A stretch of 64,000 bases of DNA from Gillisia sp. Hel_I_86 (GCF_007827275.1 NZ_VISE01000001.1:744001-808000), one strand, 5' to 3'. Positions 10,479 through 21,074 are shown, counted from the stretch's first letter. Notes: a model not told the origin generated them from the sequence alone. Numbers and translations: made by a program.

Positions 10479-10506
10479 CAAAATTAATTAAATGGTAGGA
10501 ACCAAA
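10479..10506 (-). promoter_or_regulatory. Candidate Bacteroidota-type promoter for carA
   Basis: On the minus strand TTTG (10506-10503) is followed after 16 nt by TAATTTTG (10486-10479), matching the TTTG / TAnnTTTG pattern of the primary sigma factor of this phylum. The spacer is slightly short. The -7 element is ~40 nt before the carA start codon. Confidence 0.45.
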
Positions 10507-10529
10507 AATATATTTTTCACTTTTATGCT

Positions 10530-10568
10530 TAAAAAAAAGGGATAAACCATGTTGGCTTATCCCTTTTA
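10530..10568 (-). terminator. Intrinsic terminator at the end of the ribosomal protein block
   Basis: The stem AAAAGGGATAA / TTATCCCTTTT is followed on the minus strand by an eight-base T run (A run at 10531-10538). It lies ~28 bp after the rplQ stop and closes the long minus-strand ribosomal unit. Confidence 0.85.
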
Positions 10569-10595
10569 ATAATTTTGATCAGAAAAGAATCATTG

Positions 10596-11111
10596 TTAGT
10601 CTTCTTTTTTATCGTCTTTTTTGTCAGCCTTTTTCTCAGCTTTCTTTTCAGAAGTTTTAGTTTCAGCTTTTGCCGTAGTTCCTTCTGTAGCTTTCTTTTT
10701 ACCAGCTCTACGAGTAGATTTTTTCTTCTCTGGCTTCGTAAGGTTGTAGATTTCGTTGTAATCAACTAATTCTATCATTGCCATATCCGCGTTATCACCA
10801 AGTCTATTACCTAATTTGATAATTCTTGTATATCCACCCGGACGGTCACCTATTTTAGCAGCAACATCTCGGAACAATTCTGCAACGAAATCTTTCTGAC
10901 GAAGTTTAGCGAAAACCAATCTTCTGTTGTGAGTTGTATCTTCTTTGGATTTTGTGATCAAAGGCTCCACAAACTGCTTTAAAGCTTTCGCTTTAGCAAC
11001 AGTGGTGTTTATTCTTTTATGCTCAATTAGGGAACACGCCATGTTAGCCAACATTGACTTACGATGTGCCGTTTTTCTTCCTAAATGATTTATTTTTTTT
11101 CCGTGTCTCAT
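10596..11111 (-). CDS. rplQ: 50S ribosomal protein L17
   Basis: A 171-residue large-subunit protein. The conserved core begins [17 protein letters not shown] and continues to about residue 120. The last ~45 residues are an Ala/Lys/Glu-rich low-complexity tail ([16 protein letters not shown]). Bacterial L17 is normally ~120-130 residues; such tails are usual in Bacteroidota L17. It is the last gene of the block, after rpoA, and a strong terminator follows. Confidence 0.97.
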   Translation of the reverse strand: MRHGKKINHLGRKTAHRKSMLANMACSLIEHKRINTTVAKAKALKQFVEPLITKSKEDTTHNRRLVFAKLRQKDFVAELFRDVAAKIGDRPGGYTRIIKLGNRLGDNADMAMIELVDYNEIYNLTKPEKKKSTRRAGKKKATEGTTAKAETKTSEKKAEKKADKKDDKKED

Positions 11112-11153
11112 TACTATTCTCTTTTAGACTAAGATTTCCTGTAAAGGATCGTA

Positions 11154-12146
11154 CTAGTCTTTATCCAATTTATATTTTGAAAGATCCATTCCAAAGTTTA
11201 AACCTTTATTGTTCACAAGCTCTTCCAGCTCGGTCAAAGATTTCTTCCCGAAATTACGGAACTTCATCAAGTCATTTTTGTTGTAGGATACTAAATCACC
11301 CAAGGTGTCAACTTCAGCAGCCTTTAAACAGTTAAGCGCCCTTACAGAAAGATCCATATCTACCAATTTGGTTTTTAGCAACTGTCTCATGTGAAGGGAT
11401 TCTTCATCATAAGTTTCAGTTTGTGCTATCTCATCTGCCTCTAGCGTAATACGCTCATCAGAGAACAACATAAAATGGTGGATCAAGGTTTTTGCAGCTT
11501 CTGTTAATGCATCCTTAGGATGAATAGAACCGTCCGAGATGATTTCAAAAACCAATTTTTCATAATCGGTTTTTTGCTCTACACGGAAGTTCTCGATGCT
11601 ATATTTCACATTTTTGATCGGAGTGTACACCGAATCTGTAAAAATAGTACCTAAAGGTGCGTTTGCTTTTTTGTTTTCTTCTGCAGGAACATACCCACGA
11701 CCTTTTTCCACTGAAAGTTCCATGTTGAAACTCACTTTTTTATCAAGGTTACAAATCACTAAATCTGGATTTAGGATCTGGAAACCAGAGATGAATTTTT
11801 GAAAATGACCGGCTGTAAGCTGCTCTTGTCCAGAAACAGAAATTGTAACGGCTTCATTGTCTATTTCATCAATTTGCCTTTTAAACCTTACTTGTTTCAG
11901 GTTTAATATAATTTCTGTAACATCTTCCACTACCCCAGGGATAGTAGAGAATTCGTGATCAACCCCCTCAATGCGAACTGAAGTTATTGCGAATCCTTCT
12001 AAAGATGATAACAGTACTCTCCTTAAAGCGTTACCAACAGTTAATCCATATCCTGGTTCCAAAGGGCGAAATTCAAACTTCCCTTCGAATTCAGTGGAAT
12101 CAATCATTATAACTTTATCGGGCTTCTGAAAATTTAGTATTGCCAT
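11154..12146 (-). CDS. rpoA: DNA-directed RNA polymerase alpha subunit
   Basis: A 330-residue alpha subunit. The N-terminal assembly domain shows [25 protein letters not shown]. The C-terminal domain carries [15 protein letters not shown] and the helix-hairpin-helix [12 protein letters not shown], which contacts UP elements and activators. The position rpsD-rpoA-rplQ is the standard alpha operon order, with only 20 bp to rpsD and 42 bp to rplQ. Confidence 0.98.
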   Translation of the reverse strand: MAILNFQKPDKVIMIDSTEFEGKFEFRPLEPGYGLTVGNALRRVLLSSLEGFAITSVRIEGVDHEFSTIPGVVEDVTEIILNLKQVRFKRQIDEIDNEAVTISVSGQEQLTAGHFQKFISGFQILNPDLVICNLDKKVSFNMELSVEKGRGYVPAEENKKANAPLGTIFTDSVYTPIKNVKYSIENFRVEQKTDYEKLVFEIISDGSIHPKDALTEAAKTLIHHFMLFSDERITLEADEIAQTETYDEESLHMRQLLKTKLVDMDLSVRALNCLKAAEVDTLGDLVSYNKNDLMKFRNFGKKSLTELEELVNNKGLNFGMDLSKYKLDKD

Positions 12147-12166
12147 ATTACGACTTCTGTGAATTA

Positions 12167-12772
12167 TTATTTCGAATATAATTCGACTATGAATTGTTCA
12201 TTTATATTTTCTGGAATCTGTACTCTTGCAGGAACAGAAACAAACGTTCCTTGCTTAGTTTCGTTGTTCCAGGTCATCCACTCATAAGTGGCACTTGAAT
12301 TTGCAAGCGAATTATTGATCGCTTCCAAAGATTTAGATTTTTCCCTTACCGCAATTACATCTCCTGGCTTCACTTGGTAAGATGGTACGTTTAATACATC
12401 TCCGTTTACAGTGATGTGCCTGTGGGAAACCAATTGTCTCGCACCACTTCTAGAAGGAGAAACTCCCATTCTGTAAACTACATTATCTAATCTGGATTCA
12501 CATAATTGCAAAAGAACCTCACCAGTAATACCGGTAGATCTGGTTGCTTTTTCAAACATGTTCCTGAACTGACGCTCCAATACACCATACGTGTACTTTG
12601 CTTTTTGCTTCTCCATTAATTGGATTGCATATTCAGATTTTTTACCTCTTCTACGGTTGTTACCATGTTGTCCCGGAGGGTAATTTCTTTTTTCGAAAGA
12701 CTTGTCGTCTCCGAATATAGCCTCGCCAAATTTACGAGCTATTTTAGTCTTTGGACCAGTATATCTTGCCAT
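12167..12772 (-). CDS. rpsD: 30S ribosomal protein S4
   Basis: A 201-residue primary 16S rRNA-binding protein that in many bacteria also regulates its own operon. The N-terminus [15 protein letters not shown] and the S4 RNA-binding domain [21 protein letters not shown] are both clear. No zinc-finger cysteines are present near the N-terminus, so it is the zinc-independent form. A 90-bp spacer separates it from rpsK; I see no convincing structure in it. Confidence 0.98.
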   Translation of the reverse strand: MARYTGPKTKIARKFGEAIFGDDKSFEKRNYPPGQHGNNRRRGKKSEYAIQLMEKQKAKYTYGVLERQFRNMFEKATRSTGITGEVLLQLCESRLDNVVYRMGVSPSRSGARQLVSHRHITVNGDVLNVPSYQVKPGDVIAVREKSKSLEAINNSLANSSATYEWMTWNNETKQGTFVSVPARVQIPENINEQFIVELYSK

Positions 12773-12862
12773 TGAAAATTGTTTTTTTAAGAAAGCGATC
12801 AGGAATTAAGGTCACTGTCCTTCGCAGATCTTGTTGCTTTCTCGTTTATACTTAATAATTAA

Positions 12863-13255
12863 TTAAACCCTACGTCTTTTAGGAGGTCTACATCCATTGT
12901 GCGGCAAAGGAGTAACATCGATAATTTCGGTTACTTCTATTCCTGAATTGTGGATAGAACGCATAGCAGATTCCCTACCATTTCCTGGTCCTTTAACATA
13001 TACTTTTACTTTTCTTAAACCAGCTTCATGTGCAACTTTCGATGCATCTTCAGCAGCTAATTGAGCGGCGTAGGGAGTGTTTTTCTTAGATCCTCTAAAA
13101 CCCATTTTACCGGCAGATGACCAAGAGATCAAATCTCCTTTTTTGTTTGTTAAAGAAATAATGATGTTGTTAAAAGAAGCAGTAATATGCGCTTCTCCAT
13201 TAGACTCAACGATTACTTTACGTTTCTTTTGAGCAGTTTTTTGAGTTTTTGCCAT
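12863..13255 (-). CDS. rpsK: 30S ribosomal protein S11
   Basis: A 130-residue small-subunit platform protein. Conserved sequence includes [29 protein letters not shown] and the C-terminal [13 protein letters not shown]. It lies 8 bp after rpsM in the same transcript. Confidence 0.98.
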   Translation of the reverse strand: MAKTQKTAQKKRKVIVESNGEAHITASFNNIIISLTNKKGDLISWSSAGKMGFRGSKKNTPYAAQLAAEDASKVAHEAGLRKVKVYVKGPGNGRESAMRSIHNSGIEVTEIIDVTPLPHNGCRPPKRRRV

Positions 13256-13263
13256 CTTACTTA

Positions 13264-13638
13264 TTATTTAGTTGCTTTCTTCTTATTGGCAACTGTTTTT
13301 CTTCTACCTTTTCTGGTTCTTGAATTGTTCTTAGTTCTTTGCCCCCTTAATGGAAGACCAGATCTATGACGCACACCACGGTAACATCCTATATCCATAA
13401 GACGTTTGATACTCATTTGCACTTCTGAACGTAATTCACCTTCAATTTTAAAAGTTCCAACAGCTTCACGAATCCTACCAATTTGGTCATCGTCCCAATC
13501 TGAAACTTTAATACTCTCGTCTACGTTGGCTTCTTTCAGGATTCTTTCAGCCCTACTTTTGCCAATTCCGAAGATATAGGTCAATGCTATAACTCCGCGT
13601 TTTTGTTTTGGTATATCAACACCTGCAATTCTAGCCAT
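13264..13638 (-). CDS. rpsM: 30S ribosomal protein S13
   Basis: A 124-residue protein of the 30S head, close to the decoding-site tRNAs and the intersubunit bridge. It begins [10 protein letters not shown] and carries [11 protein letters not shown] and [22 protein letters not shown]. The Lys-rich end (V-A-N-K-K-K-A-T-K) is normal. It lies immediately downstream of rpmJ. Confidence 0.98.
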   Translation of the reverse strand: MARIAGVDIPKQKRGVIALTYIFGIGKSRAERILKEANVDESIKVSDWDDDQIGRIREAVGTFKIEGELRSEVQMSIKRLMDIGCYRGVRHRSGLPLRGQRTKNNSRTRKGRRKTVANKKKATK

Positions 13639-13641
13639 AAC

Positions 13642-13758
13642 TTAACCTTGTCTTTGTTTAAATTTTGGATTCTTTTTGTTAATCACGTAAAGTCTACCTT
13701 TTCTGCGCACTATTTTGCAGTCGGCACTTCTTTTTTTAACTGATGCTCTTACTTTCAT
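13642..13758 (-). CDS. rpmJ: 50S ribosomal protein L36, zinc-independent form
   Basis: A 38-residue gene, small enough to be missed by length cut-offs. It starts [15 protein letters not shown] and ends N-P-K-F-K-Q-R-Q-G before TAA at 13642. Classical L36 binds zinc with three Cys and one His. Here only one Cys remains (residue 14), so this is a C-minus type. The order infA-rpmJ-rpsM is the usual one, with 5 bp to infA and 3 bp to rpsM. Confidence 0.95.
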   Translation of the reverse strand: MKVRASVKKRSADCKIVRRKGRLYVINKKNPKFKQRQG

Positions 13759-13763
13759 CTTAA

Positions 13764-13979
13764 TTAGTATCTGTAAGTTATTCGAGCCTTAGATAAATCG
13801 TAAGGACTCATTTCTAATTTCACTTTATCGCCAGGAAGTAATTTAATATAATGCATACGCATCTTTCCTGAAATGTGGGCGGTCACCACGTGGCCGTTCT
13901 CAAGTTCCACACGAAACATAGCATTTGATAATGCTTCTATAATTGTTCCGTCTTGTTCTATTGCTGATTGCTTTGCCAT
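13764..13979 (-). CDS. infA: Translation initiation factor IF-1
   Basis: A 71-residue OB-fold factor that occupies the 30S A site during initiation. Signatures are [33 protein letters not shown], and [16 protein letters not shown]. It is tightly packed between secY (2 bp) and rpmJ (5 bp). Confidence 0.98.
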   Translation of the reverse strand: MAKQSAIEQDGTIIEALSNAMFRVELENGHVVTAHISGKMRMHYIKLLPGDKVKLEMSPYDLSKARITYRY

Positions 13980-13981
13980 AG

Positions 13982-15319
13982 TTATGCTACTGCTTTTCTA
14001 TTTTTACCGGTTTTCATCAAACCATCGTAATGTCTATTCAACAAGTATGAATTCACTTGCTGCATAGTATCAATCGCAACCCCCACCATAATCAACAATG
14101 AGGTACCTCCAAAGAACAATGCCCATCCCTGTTGTACACCCAACAGTTGATACACTATAGCAGGGAACACTGCTATAAGAGCGAGGAAAATTGAACCCGG
14201 AAGGGTTATCTGAGACATGATTCTATCTAAGTACTCTGCAGTATCCCCCCCTGGACGAATCCCAGGTATAAATCCACCACTTCTCTTAAGATCATCTGCC
14301 ATTTTATTGGTAGGTACTGTAATTGCCGTATAAAAGTAAGTAAATACTATAATTAACAACGCAAAAACCAAGTTGTACCAAAATCCAAATATATCACTAA
14401 ACGCAGCTGCAACACCTTGAGAAGTCTCTCCATCGGAAAGTCCTGCCACGGCAGCTGGTATAAACATTATTGCCTGAGCGAAGATAATAGGCATTACTCC
14501 AGAAGCATTCAATTTAAGCGGAATGTATTGTCTTGATCCAAATACATTCTTCTCATATCCTCCAGATGCCGTTCTTCGCGCATATTGCACTGCTATTTGC
14601 CGGACAGCCATCACTAACATGATAGAAGCCATTATAATAGCAAACCAAATTACCAATTCTATAAGGATCATAACCAATCCACCATTGGACTCAAATACCC
14701 GGGAAGCAAATTCCTGAATAAAAGCCTGAGGCAATGTTGCTATAATACCAACCATAATCAATAAGGAAATACCATTCCCTATTCCTTTATCGGTAATTTT
14801 TTCACCTAACCACATTGCAAATATAGTTCCGGTAGTAAGAATTATTACCGAGGATGCAACAAAAGTTACAGTGTTACCCAATAAAAAGGCACTTTGAGGT
14901 AGGGTAGCAAACAAGTTATAAATATAACCCGGCCCTTGAACCAAGGTAATAGCAATAGTCAACCATCTTGTTATCTGGTTGATCCTTCTTCTTCCGCTTT
15001 CTCCTTCTTTTTGAAGTTTCTGCAAGTAAGGAACTGCGATTCCCATTAACTGCACCACAATGGAAGCAGAGATGTAGGGCATAATTCCCAATGCAAAAAC
15101 GGAAGCGTTTGAAAAAGCACCACCTGTAAATGCGTTAAGCAGACCCAAAAGCCCACTTTCAGTTTGACTAGCTAGGTTAGATAACTGTGAAGCATCTATC
15201 CCAGGAAGCACAACCTGTGCACCAAAACGGTATACCAATAACAAACCAAGGGTCACTAAAATTCTATTTTTTAGTTCCTCAATTTTCCAAATATTTTTTA
15301 TAGTATTGATAAATTTCAT
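13982..15319 (-). CDS. secY: Protein translocase subunit SecY
   Basis: A 445-residue inner-membrane channel of the Sec translocon with ten predicted membrane segments. Typical SecY sequence includes [15 protein letters not shown] near the first helix, the plug-region [22 protein letters not shown], and the cytoplasmic loop F-I-P-G-I-R-P-G. It lies within the ribosomal block 10 bp after rplO, as in most bacteria, and exports the many signal-peptide proteins seen in this window. Confidence 0.98.
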   Translation of the reverse strand: MKFINTIKNIWKIEELKNRILVTLGLLLVYRFGAQVVLPGIDASQLSNLASQTESGLLGLLNAFTGGAFSNASVFALGIMPYISASIVVQLMGIAVPYLQKLQKEGESGRRRINQITRWLTIAITLVQGPGYIYNLFATLPQSAFLLGNTVTFVASSVIILTTGTIFAMWLGEKITDKGIGNGISLLIMVGIIATLPQAFIQEFASRVFESNGGLVMILIELVIWFAIIMASIMLVMAVRQIAVQYARRTASGGYEKNVFGSRQYIPLKLNASGVMPIIFAQAIMFIPAAVAGLSDGETSQGVAAAFSDIFGFWYNLVFALLIIVFTYFYTAITVPTNKMADDLKRSGGFIPGIRPGGDTAEYLDRIMSQITLPGSIFLALIAVFPAIVYQLLGVQQGWALFFGGTSLLIMVGVAIDTMQQVNSYLLNRHYDGLMKTGKNRKAVA

Positions 15320-15329
15320 CTTTTATCTA

Positions 15330-15782
15330 TTATAAAGTAACTACTTCTCCTCCGGCAGCTTCGATAGCTTCCTTGGCCGAGGCAGTAAATTTATGAACAG
15401 ATATTTTCAATGTTGCTTTTAATTCCCCTCTACCTAATATCTTTACTAATTCGTTTTTACGAGCCAGTCCGTTTTCTACTAAAACTTGCATATCCACGGT
15501 GTCTTTAACACGTCCGCTATCTACAAGCCCTTGAAGTGTATCAAGGTTGATCCCTTGATAATCTTTACGGTTGATGTTGGTGAAACCAAATTTAGGCACT
15601 CTTCGTTGAAGTGGCATTTGCCCACCTTCAAAACCTATTTTTCTAGAGTAACCAGAACGAGATTTAGCTCCCTTATGTCCACGGGTAGCTGTTCCTCCTT
15701 TACCGGATCCCTGTCCTCTACCTACACGCTTACTGTTATTTTGAACTGAACCTTTCGCAGGTCTTAAGTTACTTAAATCCAT
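15330..15782 (-). CDS. rplO: 50S ribosomal protein L15
   Basis: A 150-residue large-subunit assembly protein. The glycine-rich N-terminal extension (R-V-G-R-G-Q-G-S-G-K-G-G-T-A-T-R-G-H-K-G) and G-F-E-G-G-Q-M-P-L-Q-R-R-V-P-K-F-G-F are diagnostic. Operon order is rpmD-rplO-secY with short spacers. Confidence 0.98.
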   Translation of the reverse strand: MDLSNLRPAKGSVQNNSKRVGRGQGSGKGGTATRGHKGAKSRSGYSRKIGFEGGQMPLQRRVPKFGFTNINRKDYQGINLDTLQGLVDSGRVKDTVDMQVLVENGLARKNELVKILGRGELKATLKISVHKFTASAKEAIEAAGGEVVTL

Positions 15783-15791
15783 GTGAGTTTA

Positions 15792-15974
15792 TTATTTTGT
15801 TTCCTCTACAGAAACTAAGTGTTGAACTTTATTTACCATACCAAGGATGTTTGGTGTGTTTTCGTGCTCTACAACTTGGTTAAGTCTTCTTAAACCAAGT
15901 GCTTCTAAAGTACGTTTCTGGTTTGCAGTACGTTTGATCGCACTTTTAACCTGCTTTACATATATCTTTGCCAT
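15792..15974 (-). CDS. rpmD: 50S ribosomal protein L30
   Basis: A 60-residue protein that binds 23S rRNA. It shows the family core I-K-R-T-A-N-Q-K-R-T-L-E-A-L-G-L-R-R-L-N-Q-V-V and N-K-V-Q-H-L-V-S-V. Twelve base pairs separate it from rpsE. Confidence 0.96.
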   Translation of the reverse strand: MAKIYVKQVKSAIKRTANQKRTLEALGLRRLNQVVEHENTPNILGMVNKVQHLVSVEETK

Positions 15975-15986
15975 CTTGTCCTTGTA

Positions 15987-16511
15987 TTATCCTTTAAAAA
16001 CTTTGTCTAATGTAATACCACGTTGTTTAGCTACGGTTTGAGCGCTACGCAATTGCAATAGGGCATCAAAAGTTGCTTTTACAACGTTATGCGGGTTTGA
16101 AGATCCTTGGTTTTTTGAAAGTACATCATGTACACCAACAGCCTCCAATACGGCACGAATTGCACCACCAGCTATTACTCCGGTACCAGTTGCAGCAGGG
16201 ATCAATAAAACCCTTGCTCCACCATATTTACCTTTTTGCTCATGGGGAATAGATCCTTTATAAATGGGGATTCTTACCAAATTCTTTTTGGCATCCTCAA
16301 TGGATTTTGCGATTGCACTAGCAACGTCCTTGGATTTTCCCAATCCTTGACCTACTACTCCATCCTCATTACCTACTACTACAATAGCAGAAAAACCAAA
16401 TGCTCTACCACCTTTTGTAACTTTTGTAACACGTTGCACACCAACCAAACGATCTTTTAATTCAAGGCCTGCTGGTTTTACAAGTTCTACATTTTTATAA
16501 TCTTGATACAT
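15987..16511 (-). CDS. rpsE: 30S ribosomal protein S5
   Basis: A 174-residue protein important for translational accuracy and mRNA unwinding at the entry channel. The S5 N-terminal domain is seen in [19 protein letters not shown], with [16 protein letters not shown] further on. It follows rplR by 6 bp. Confidence 0.98.
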   Translation of the reverse strand: MYQDYKNVELVKPAGLELKDRLVGVQRVTKVTKGGRAFGFSAIVVVGNEDGVVGQGLGKSKDVASAIAKSIEDAKKNLVRIPIYKGSIPHEQKGKYGGARVLLIPAATGTGVIAGGAIRAVLEAVGVHDVLSKNQGSSNPHNVVKATFDALLQLRSAQTVAKQRGITLDKVFKG

Positions 16512-16517
16512 ATCTTA

Positions 16518-16874
16518 TTAGAATTTTAGTCCTCCTTCACGAGCACCATCTGCCAATGATTTAACTCTTCCGTGATATAAATAACCACCTCTATCAAAAG
16601 AGATCGAATCTATTCCGGCCTTTAACGCTTTTTCTGCCAAAGCTTTACCAACCAAGGCAGCTTTCTCCAACTTATTACTATCAGAAGCAGTTACGTCTTT
16701 ATCTCTAGAAGAAGCGGCAACCAACGTTGTACCTTCAACATCGTCCACTATTTGAGCATAAATTTCTTTATTGCTTCTAAATACAGCCAATCTAGGGCGA
16801 CTTTGGGTTCCCGTAATATCTTTACGGATCCTCTTCTTAATCTTTGTTCTTCTTGCTTGTTTTGAAAATGCCAT
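16518..16874 (-). CDS. rplR: 50S ribosomal protein L18
   Basis: A 118-residue 5S rRNA-binding protein. Conserved features are [25 protein letters not shown] and the C-terminal [24 protein letters not shown]. It sits between rplF (12 bp) and rpsE (6 bp). Confidence 0.98.
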   Translation of the reverse strand: MAFSKQARRTKIKKRIRKDITGTQSRPRLAVFRSNKEIYAQIVDDVEGTTLVAASSRDKDVTASDSNKLEKAALVGKALAEKALKAGIDSISFDRGGYLYHGRVKSLADGAREGGLKF

Positions 16875-16886
16875 ATCTACACTTTA

Positions 16887-17429
16887 TTAAGCTGATTTAC
16901 CAGCTTTTCTTCTTAATTGTTCTCCTACAAACTTGATTCCTTTTCCTTTGTACGGCTCTGGAGCACGGAAGGAACGAATTTTAGCTGCTATTTGACCAAC
17001 CAATTGCTTATCATGGGAAGACAATTTCACGATTGGGTTTTTCCCTTTATCTGAAACGGTCTCTACCTTCACCTCTGGTGCTAGTTCAAAAACAATATTA
17101 TGGGAGAATCCTACAGCTAGTTCTAATTTTTGTCCTTGGTTGGAAGCACGATAACCTACTCCTACCAGTTCCAATTCTTTAGTATACCCTTTGGATACTC
17201 CTTCAATCATATTATTTACCAAAGAACGGTATAACCCGTGCTTTGCTTTTTGGTCCTTCTTATCTGAAGAGCGCTCAAAAGTAATCAAATCATCTTCAAT
17301 TTTCACATCGATGTCTTTAATTTCTTGAGTTAGTTCGCCCAATTTTCCTTTTACCGTCACCACCTTGTCTTTCAGGCTAACTGTAACGCCTTCTGGGATA
17401 GTGATTGGGTTTTTACCTATTCTTGACAT
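16887..17429 (-). CDS. rplF: 50S ribosomal protein L6
   Basis: A 180-residue protein near the factor-binding site of the large subunit. It begins M-S-R-I-G-K-N-P-I-T-I-P-E-G-V and contains L-E-L-V-G-V-G-Y-R-A and the C-terminal motif P-E-P-Y-K-G-K-G-I-K-F-V-G-E. Length and start match the family. Confidence 0.98.
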   Translation of the reverse strand: MSRIGKNPITIPEGVTVSLKDKVVTVKGKLGELTQEIKDIDVKIEDDLITFERSSDKKDQKAKHGLYRSLVNNMIEGVSKGYTKELELVGVGYRASNQGQKLELAVGFSHNIVFELAPEVKVETVSDKGKNPIVKLSSHDKQLVGQIAAKIRSFRAPEPYKGKGIKFVGEQLRRKAGKSA

Positions 17430-17447
17430 TTCTTAAGTCTTTAAGTA

Positions 17448-17846
17448 TTAGTAAACGTAGCATAAAACTTCACCACCAACTTTTTCAGCTTGGGCTTGCC
17501 TACCTGTCATAACTCCGTGAGAAGTAGAAACGATAGCAATTCCAAGACCGTTTAAGATACGTGGAACTTCATTTGCTCCTGCATATTTACGTAAACCTGG
17601 TTTACTTATTCGTTGAATTTTCTTAATTACAGGGTCTTTAGTAAGTTTGTCGTACTTAAGAGCTATCTTGATAGTACCTTGTGCGGTAGTATCTTCAAAC
17701 TTGTAACTAAGAATATATCCTTGATCGAACAATATTTTAGTGATCTCCTTTTTAAGATTAGATGCTGGGATCTCTACCACTCTATGGTTGGCAGACACCG
17801 CATTTCTAATTCTTGTTAAATAATCTGCAACTGGATCTGTAGTCAT
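17448..17846 (-). CDS. rpsH: 30S ribosomal protein S8
   Basis: A 132-residue primary rRNA-binding protein of the 30S platform, in E. coli also the repressor of the spc operon. Seen here: M-T-T-D-P-V-A-D-Y-L-T-R-I-R-N-A, I-S-K-P-G-L-R-K-Y-A and the C-terminal S-T-S-H-G-V-M-T-G-R-Q-A. A 59-bp spacer separates it from rpsN. I see no clear S8-binding mimic. Confidence 0.98.
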   Translation of the reverse strand: MTTDPVADYLTRIRNAVSANHRVVEIPASNLKKEITKILFDQGYILSYKFEDTTAQGTIKIALKYDKLTKDPVIKKIQRISKPGLRKYAGANEVPRILNGLGIAIVSTSHGVMTGRQAQAEKVGGEVLCYVY

Positions 17847-17905
17847 TTTTTTAATTTACGACAAGGGTTTTCAGTCTTTACTGAACCTTTCATCAATTTA
17901 TAATA

Positions 17906-18175
17906 TTACCAACTAGCTTTTCTTACTCCTGGAATTAATCCTTGGTTGGCCATTTCCCTAAACATAACCCGGGAAAGTCCAAATTGTCTCATGTATCCTT
18001 TAGGTCTTCCTGTTAATTTACAACGGTTGTGTAAACGCACTGGAGAGGCATTTTTTGGAAGTTTTTGCAATCCTTCAAAATCACCGGCTTCTTTCAAAGC
18101 TTTGCGTTTTTCAGCATATTTCTTCACCACTTCTTGTCTCTTCACCTCACGGGCTTTCATTGATTCTTTAGCCAT
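17906..18175 (-). CDS. rpsN: 30S ribosomal protein S14, zinc-independent form
   Basis: An 89-residue protein of the 30S head. The C-terminal block [23 protein letters not shown] is diagnostic. Only one Cys is present instead of the CxxC pairs of the short zinc form, and the length is that of the zinc-independent type. It lies 3 bp after rplE. Confidence 0.97.
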   Translation of the reverse strand: MAKESMKAREVKRQEVVKKYAEKRKALKEAGDFEGLQKLPKNASPVRLHNRCKLTGRPKGYMRQFGLSRVMFREMANQGLIPGVRKASW

Positions 18176-18178
18176 ATC

Positions 18179-18730
18179 TTAATTCTTTTTAAAAGGTAAA
18201 CCTAGTTCCGTTAGCAATGATTTTGCTTCCTTGTCTGTTGGTGCGGAAGTTACAAAAGTGATATCCATCCCTGAAATTTTATTCACTTTATCAATATCGA
18301 TCTCTGGGAAGATGATTTGCTCGGTAACACCTAAATTATAATTCCCTCTTCCATCAAAACCTGTAGCCTTGATACCACTAAAATCACGAACCCTTGGAAG
18401 GGCAGAGGTGATAAAACGATCTAGGAATTCGTACATTTTCTCACCACGTAACGTAACTTTTGCCCCAATTGGCATTCCTTTACGCAATTTAAATGAAGCA
18501 ACATCCTTTTTAGAAATGGTTGATACCGCTTTTTGACCAGTGATCATAGTTAATTCATCTACGGCATGGTCAATAAGTTTTTTATCTGCGACAGCTGCTC
18601 CAACTCCACGGCTTAAAACTATCTTTTGTAGTTTTGGAACCTGCATGATGTTTGAGTAACTGAATTCTTCTGTAAGAGCAGACACTACTCTGTCTTTATA
18701 CTCTTGTTTAAGTCTTGGTGCGTATGCCAT
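18179..18730 (-). CDS. rplE: 50S ribosomal protein L5
   Basis: A 183-residue 5S rRNA-binding protein of the central protuberance. Motifs include [29 protein letters not shown] and [16 protein letters not shown]. It follows rplX by 2 bp. Confidence 0.98.
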   Translation of the reverse strand: MAYAPRLKQEYKDRVVSALTEEFSYSNIMQVPKLQKIVLSRGVGAAVADKKLIDHAVDELTMITGQKAVSTISKKDVASFKLRKGMPIGAKVTLRGEKMYEFLDRFITSALPRVRDFSGIKATGFDGRGNYNLGVTEQIIFPEIDIDKVNKISGMDITFVTSAPTDKEAKSLLTELGLPFKKN

Positions 18731-18732
18731 AA

Positions 18733-19044
18733 CTAAATTACTTCATTTGATTTTTTGGAAAATCTCACTTTCTTGCCATCTTCCATTCTATAACCAATAC
18801 GGGTAGTATCCCCCTTTTTATCGATTAAGGATAAGTTGGATAAATGGATAGGTGCTTCCTTCTTAACTATACCTCCTTGTGGGTTGGATGCACTTGGTTT
18901 CTCATGTTTAGAGACCATATTTACACCTTCCACAATTGCTTTATTTTTATCTCGAAGAATTTTTTGAACTTTTCCTTCTTGACCTTTATGGTCTCCGGCA
19001 ATAAGTCTAACTGTATCTCCAGATTTTATTTTCAGCTTTGTCAT
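18733..19044 (-). CDS. rplX: 50S ribosomal protein L24
   Basis: A 103-residue early assembly protein of the large subunit with a KOW motif ([20 protein letters not shown]). It also shows [11 protein letters not shown]. Standard position between rplN and rplE. Confidence 0.98.
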   Translation of the reverse strand: MTKLKIKSGDTVRLIAGDHKGQEGKVQKILRDKNKAIVEGVNMVSKHEKPSASNPQGGIVKKEAPIHLSNLSLIDKKGDTTRIGYRMEDGKKVRFSKKSNEVI

Positions 19045-19056
19045 TATTTCTATGTA

Positions 19057-19425
19057 TTAAAGCACCTCTGGTGCTAATGATACAATCTTCATGAATTGTT
19101 TATCACGAAGTTCACGTGCTACTGGACCAAATACACGGGTACCGCGCATTTCGCCAGTTGGATTTAGAAGAACACATGCGTTGTCATCAAAACGGATATA
19201 TGATCCATCTGGCCTACGCACTTCTTTCTTGGTACGAACAACAACTGCCGTTGAAACTGCACCCTTCTTAATGTTTCCATTAGGTGTAGCTTCTTTAACG
19301 CTGACAACTATTTTGTCTCCAACAGAAGCGTATCTTCTTTTTGTACCTCCTAATACCCTAATGGTCAAAACTTCTTTTGCCCCGGTATTGTCTGCTACTC
19401 TTAATCTAGACTCTTGTTGTACCAT
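19057..19425 (-). CDS. rplN: 50S ribosomal protein L14
   Basis: A 122-residue protein at the subunit interface. It starts [18 protein letters not shown] and contains [11 protein letters not shown] and [13 protein letters not shown]. One base pair separates it from rpsQ. Confidence 0.98.
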   Translation of the reverse strand: MVQQESRLRVADNTGAKEVLTIRVLGGTKRRYASVGDKIVVSVKEATPNGNIKKGAVSTAVVVRTKKEVRRPDGSYIRFDDNACVLLNPTGEMRGTRVFGPVARELRDKQFMKIVSLAPEVL

Positions 19426-19426
19426 T

Positions 19427-19684
19427 TTACTTAGCTCTTTCTATAATTTCTACTAATCTCCAACATTTGGATTTACTCAATGGACGTGTCTCCATTATTT
19501 TTACTGTATCTCCAATATTGCAGTCATTTGTTTCGTCGTGAGCCACGTATTTTTTCGTTTTTAAAACGAATTTACCATACATGGGATGTTTTACCTTTTT
19601 AACTTCAGCAACCACAATTGATTTCTGCATTTTATTACTGGTAACTACACCTATACGCTCTTTTCTTAAATTTCTTTTTTCCAT
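19427..19684 (-). CDS. rpsQ: 30S ribosomal protein S17
   Basis: An 85-residue OB-fold protein that binds 16S rRNA early in assembly. Diagnostic sequence is [19 protein letters not shown] and the C-terminal [14 protein letters not shown]. It lies between rpmC (18 bp) and rplN (1 bp). Confidence 0.98.
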   Translation of the reverse strand: MEKRNLRKERIGVVTSNKMQKSIVVAEVKKVKHPMYGKFVLKTKKYVAHDETNDCNIGDTVKIMETRPLSKSKCWRLVEIIERAK

Positions 19685-19702
19685 CTTTCAGCAGAATAAC
19701 AC

Positions 19703-19894
19703 TTATTGTTGTTCTCTTTTAGTTAACTCTGTAGCAATTCTCGCTATAGATCTTCTTACAACTCTTAGTTGTATTGGGTTCTCCAATGGCGAAACTGCGT
19801 GAGCCATTTTTAAATCTGAATATGCTTTTCTGGATTTACCAAGTTCTTCTTGTAAATCTGCTACAGATGATTCTCTTACTTCTGATTGTTTCAT
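19703..19894 (-). CDS. rpmC: 50S ribosomal protein L29
   Basis: A 63-residue protein near the polypeptide exit. It is helical throughout, with V-A-D-L-Q-E-E-L-G-K-S-R-K-A-Y-S-D-L-K and N-P-I-Q-L-R-V-V-R-R-S-I-A-R-I. Position rplP-rpmC-rpsQ is standard. Confidence 0.96.
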   Translation of the reverse strand: MKQSEVRESSVADLQEELGKSRKAYSDLKMAHAVSPLENPIQLRVVRRSIARIATELTKREQQ

Positions 19895-19906
19895 AACTTC
19901 TCTTAA

Positions 19907-20326
19907 TTAAGCTTGATAATCCCTAGCTACGATAAACTTAGTTTTCACAGGCAATTTCTGTGCTGCAAGACGCAATGCTTCTTTAGCAACATCAAAAGGA
20001 ACTCCTCCTATTTCAAATAAGATCCTTCCCGGTTTTACAACTGCTGCCCAATATTCTACAGCACCCTTACCTTTACCCATACGCACTTCAAGAGGTTTCT
20101 TTGTAATAGGCTTGTCTGGAAATATTTTAATCCATAACGAACCTTCTCTTTTCATAAAACGGGTAGCGGCGATACGAGCTGCTTCTATTTGACGTGCAGT
20201 AAGGAAACTTGAGTCCAATGATTTGATCCCGAATGTTCCGTTTGAAAGTCTATGCCCTCTTTGAGAGTTTCCTTTCATACGGCCCTTTTGCATCTTACGA
20301 TATTTTGTTCTTTTAGGCTGTAACAT
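19907..20326 (-). CDS. rplP: 50S ribosomal protein L16
   Basis: A 139-residue protein at the tRNA-binding face of the large subunit. It begins [16 protein letters not shown] and contains [23 protein letters not shown] and [15 protein letters not shown]. It follows rpsC by 18 bp. Confidence 0.98.
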   Translation of the reverse strand: MLQPKRTKYRKMQKGRMKGNSQRGHRLSNGTFGIKSLDSSFLTARQIEAARIAATRFMKREGSLWIKIFPDKPITKKPLEVRMGKGKGAVEYWAAVVKPGRILFEIGGVPFDVAKEALRLAAQKLPVKTKFIVARDYQA

Positions 20327-20344
20327 TTTTGTTTCTTTAAAAAA

Positions 20345-21070
20345 TTACTTTCTACGACGTGGCTTGTTGTTACCTCCTCGTGCTGGTCCGGATTTTCCTC
20401 CTGGCTTCTTGGTAGTCATACCAACAAGTGGGGAAAGTTCTCTTTTTCCGTAAACCTCACCTTTCATGATCCATACTTTAACACCAAGCCTACCATAAGT
20501 AGTGTGTGCCTCAACTAAAGCATAATCAATATCGGCTCTAAAAGTCGACAAAGGAATTCTACCATCTTTGTAAGATTCTGAACGTGCCATCTCTGCCCCG
20601 TTCAAACGACCTGAAATTTGTATTTTAATACCTTCGGCATTCATTCTCATAGCGGCTGCAATAGCCATTTTGATAGCACGACGGTAAGAAATACGATTCT
20701 CGATTTGTCTAGCTACACTAGAACCAACCAAATGAGCATCTAATTCTGGCCTCTTAATTTCAAAGATGTTTATCTGAACTTCTTTGTCTGTAATTTTCTT
20801 AAGCTCTTCTTTCAACTTGTCTACCTCTTGTCCACCTTTCCCGATAATGATACCAGGTCTTGCAGTAGTGATAGTAACGGTTACAAGTTTAAGAGTACGC
20901 TCGATAATTACTCTGGATACACTCGCTTTGGATAAACGAGCATGGATATACTTTCTAATCTTATCGTCTTCGGCTAATTTATCGCCGTAGTCATTTCCTC
21001 CGTACCAGTTGGATTCCCATCCTCTAATGATACCAAGGCGATTCCCGATTGGATTTGTTTTTTGTCCCAT
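20345..21070 (-). CDS. rpsC: 30S ribosomal protein S3
   Basis: A 241-residue protein at the mRNA entry site. I chose the ATG at 21070 ([13 protein letters not shown]), which is the family N-terminus. The frame stays open to 21103, but the extra 11 residues would overlap rplV and are not seen in homologues. The KH domain shows [14 protein letters not shown]. The C-terminus is Gly/Lys/Arg-rich. Four base pairs separate it from rplV. Confidence 0.97.
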   Translation of the reverse strand: MGQKTNPIGNRLGIIRGWESNWYGGNDYGDKLAEDDKIRKYIHARLSKASVSRVIIERTLKLVTVTITTARPGIIIGKGGQEVDKLKEELKKITDKEVQINIFEIKRPELDAHLVGSSVARQIENRISYRRAIKMAIAAAMRMNAEGIKIQISGRLNGAEMARSESYKDGRIPLSTFRADIDYALVEAHTTYGRLGVKVWIMKGEVYGKRELSPLVGMTTKKPGGKSGPARGGNNKPRRRK

Positions 21071-21074
21071 ACTC

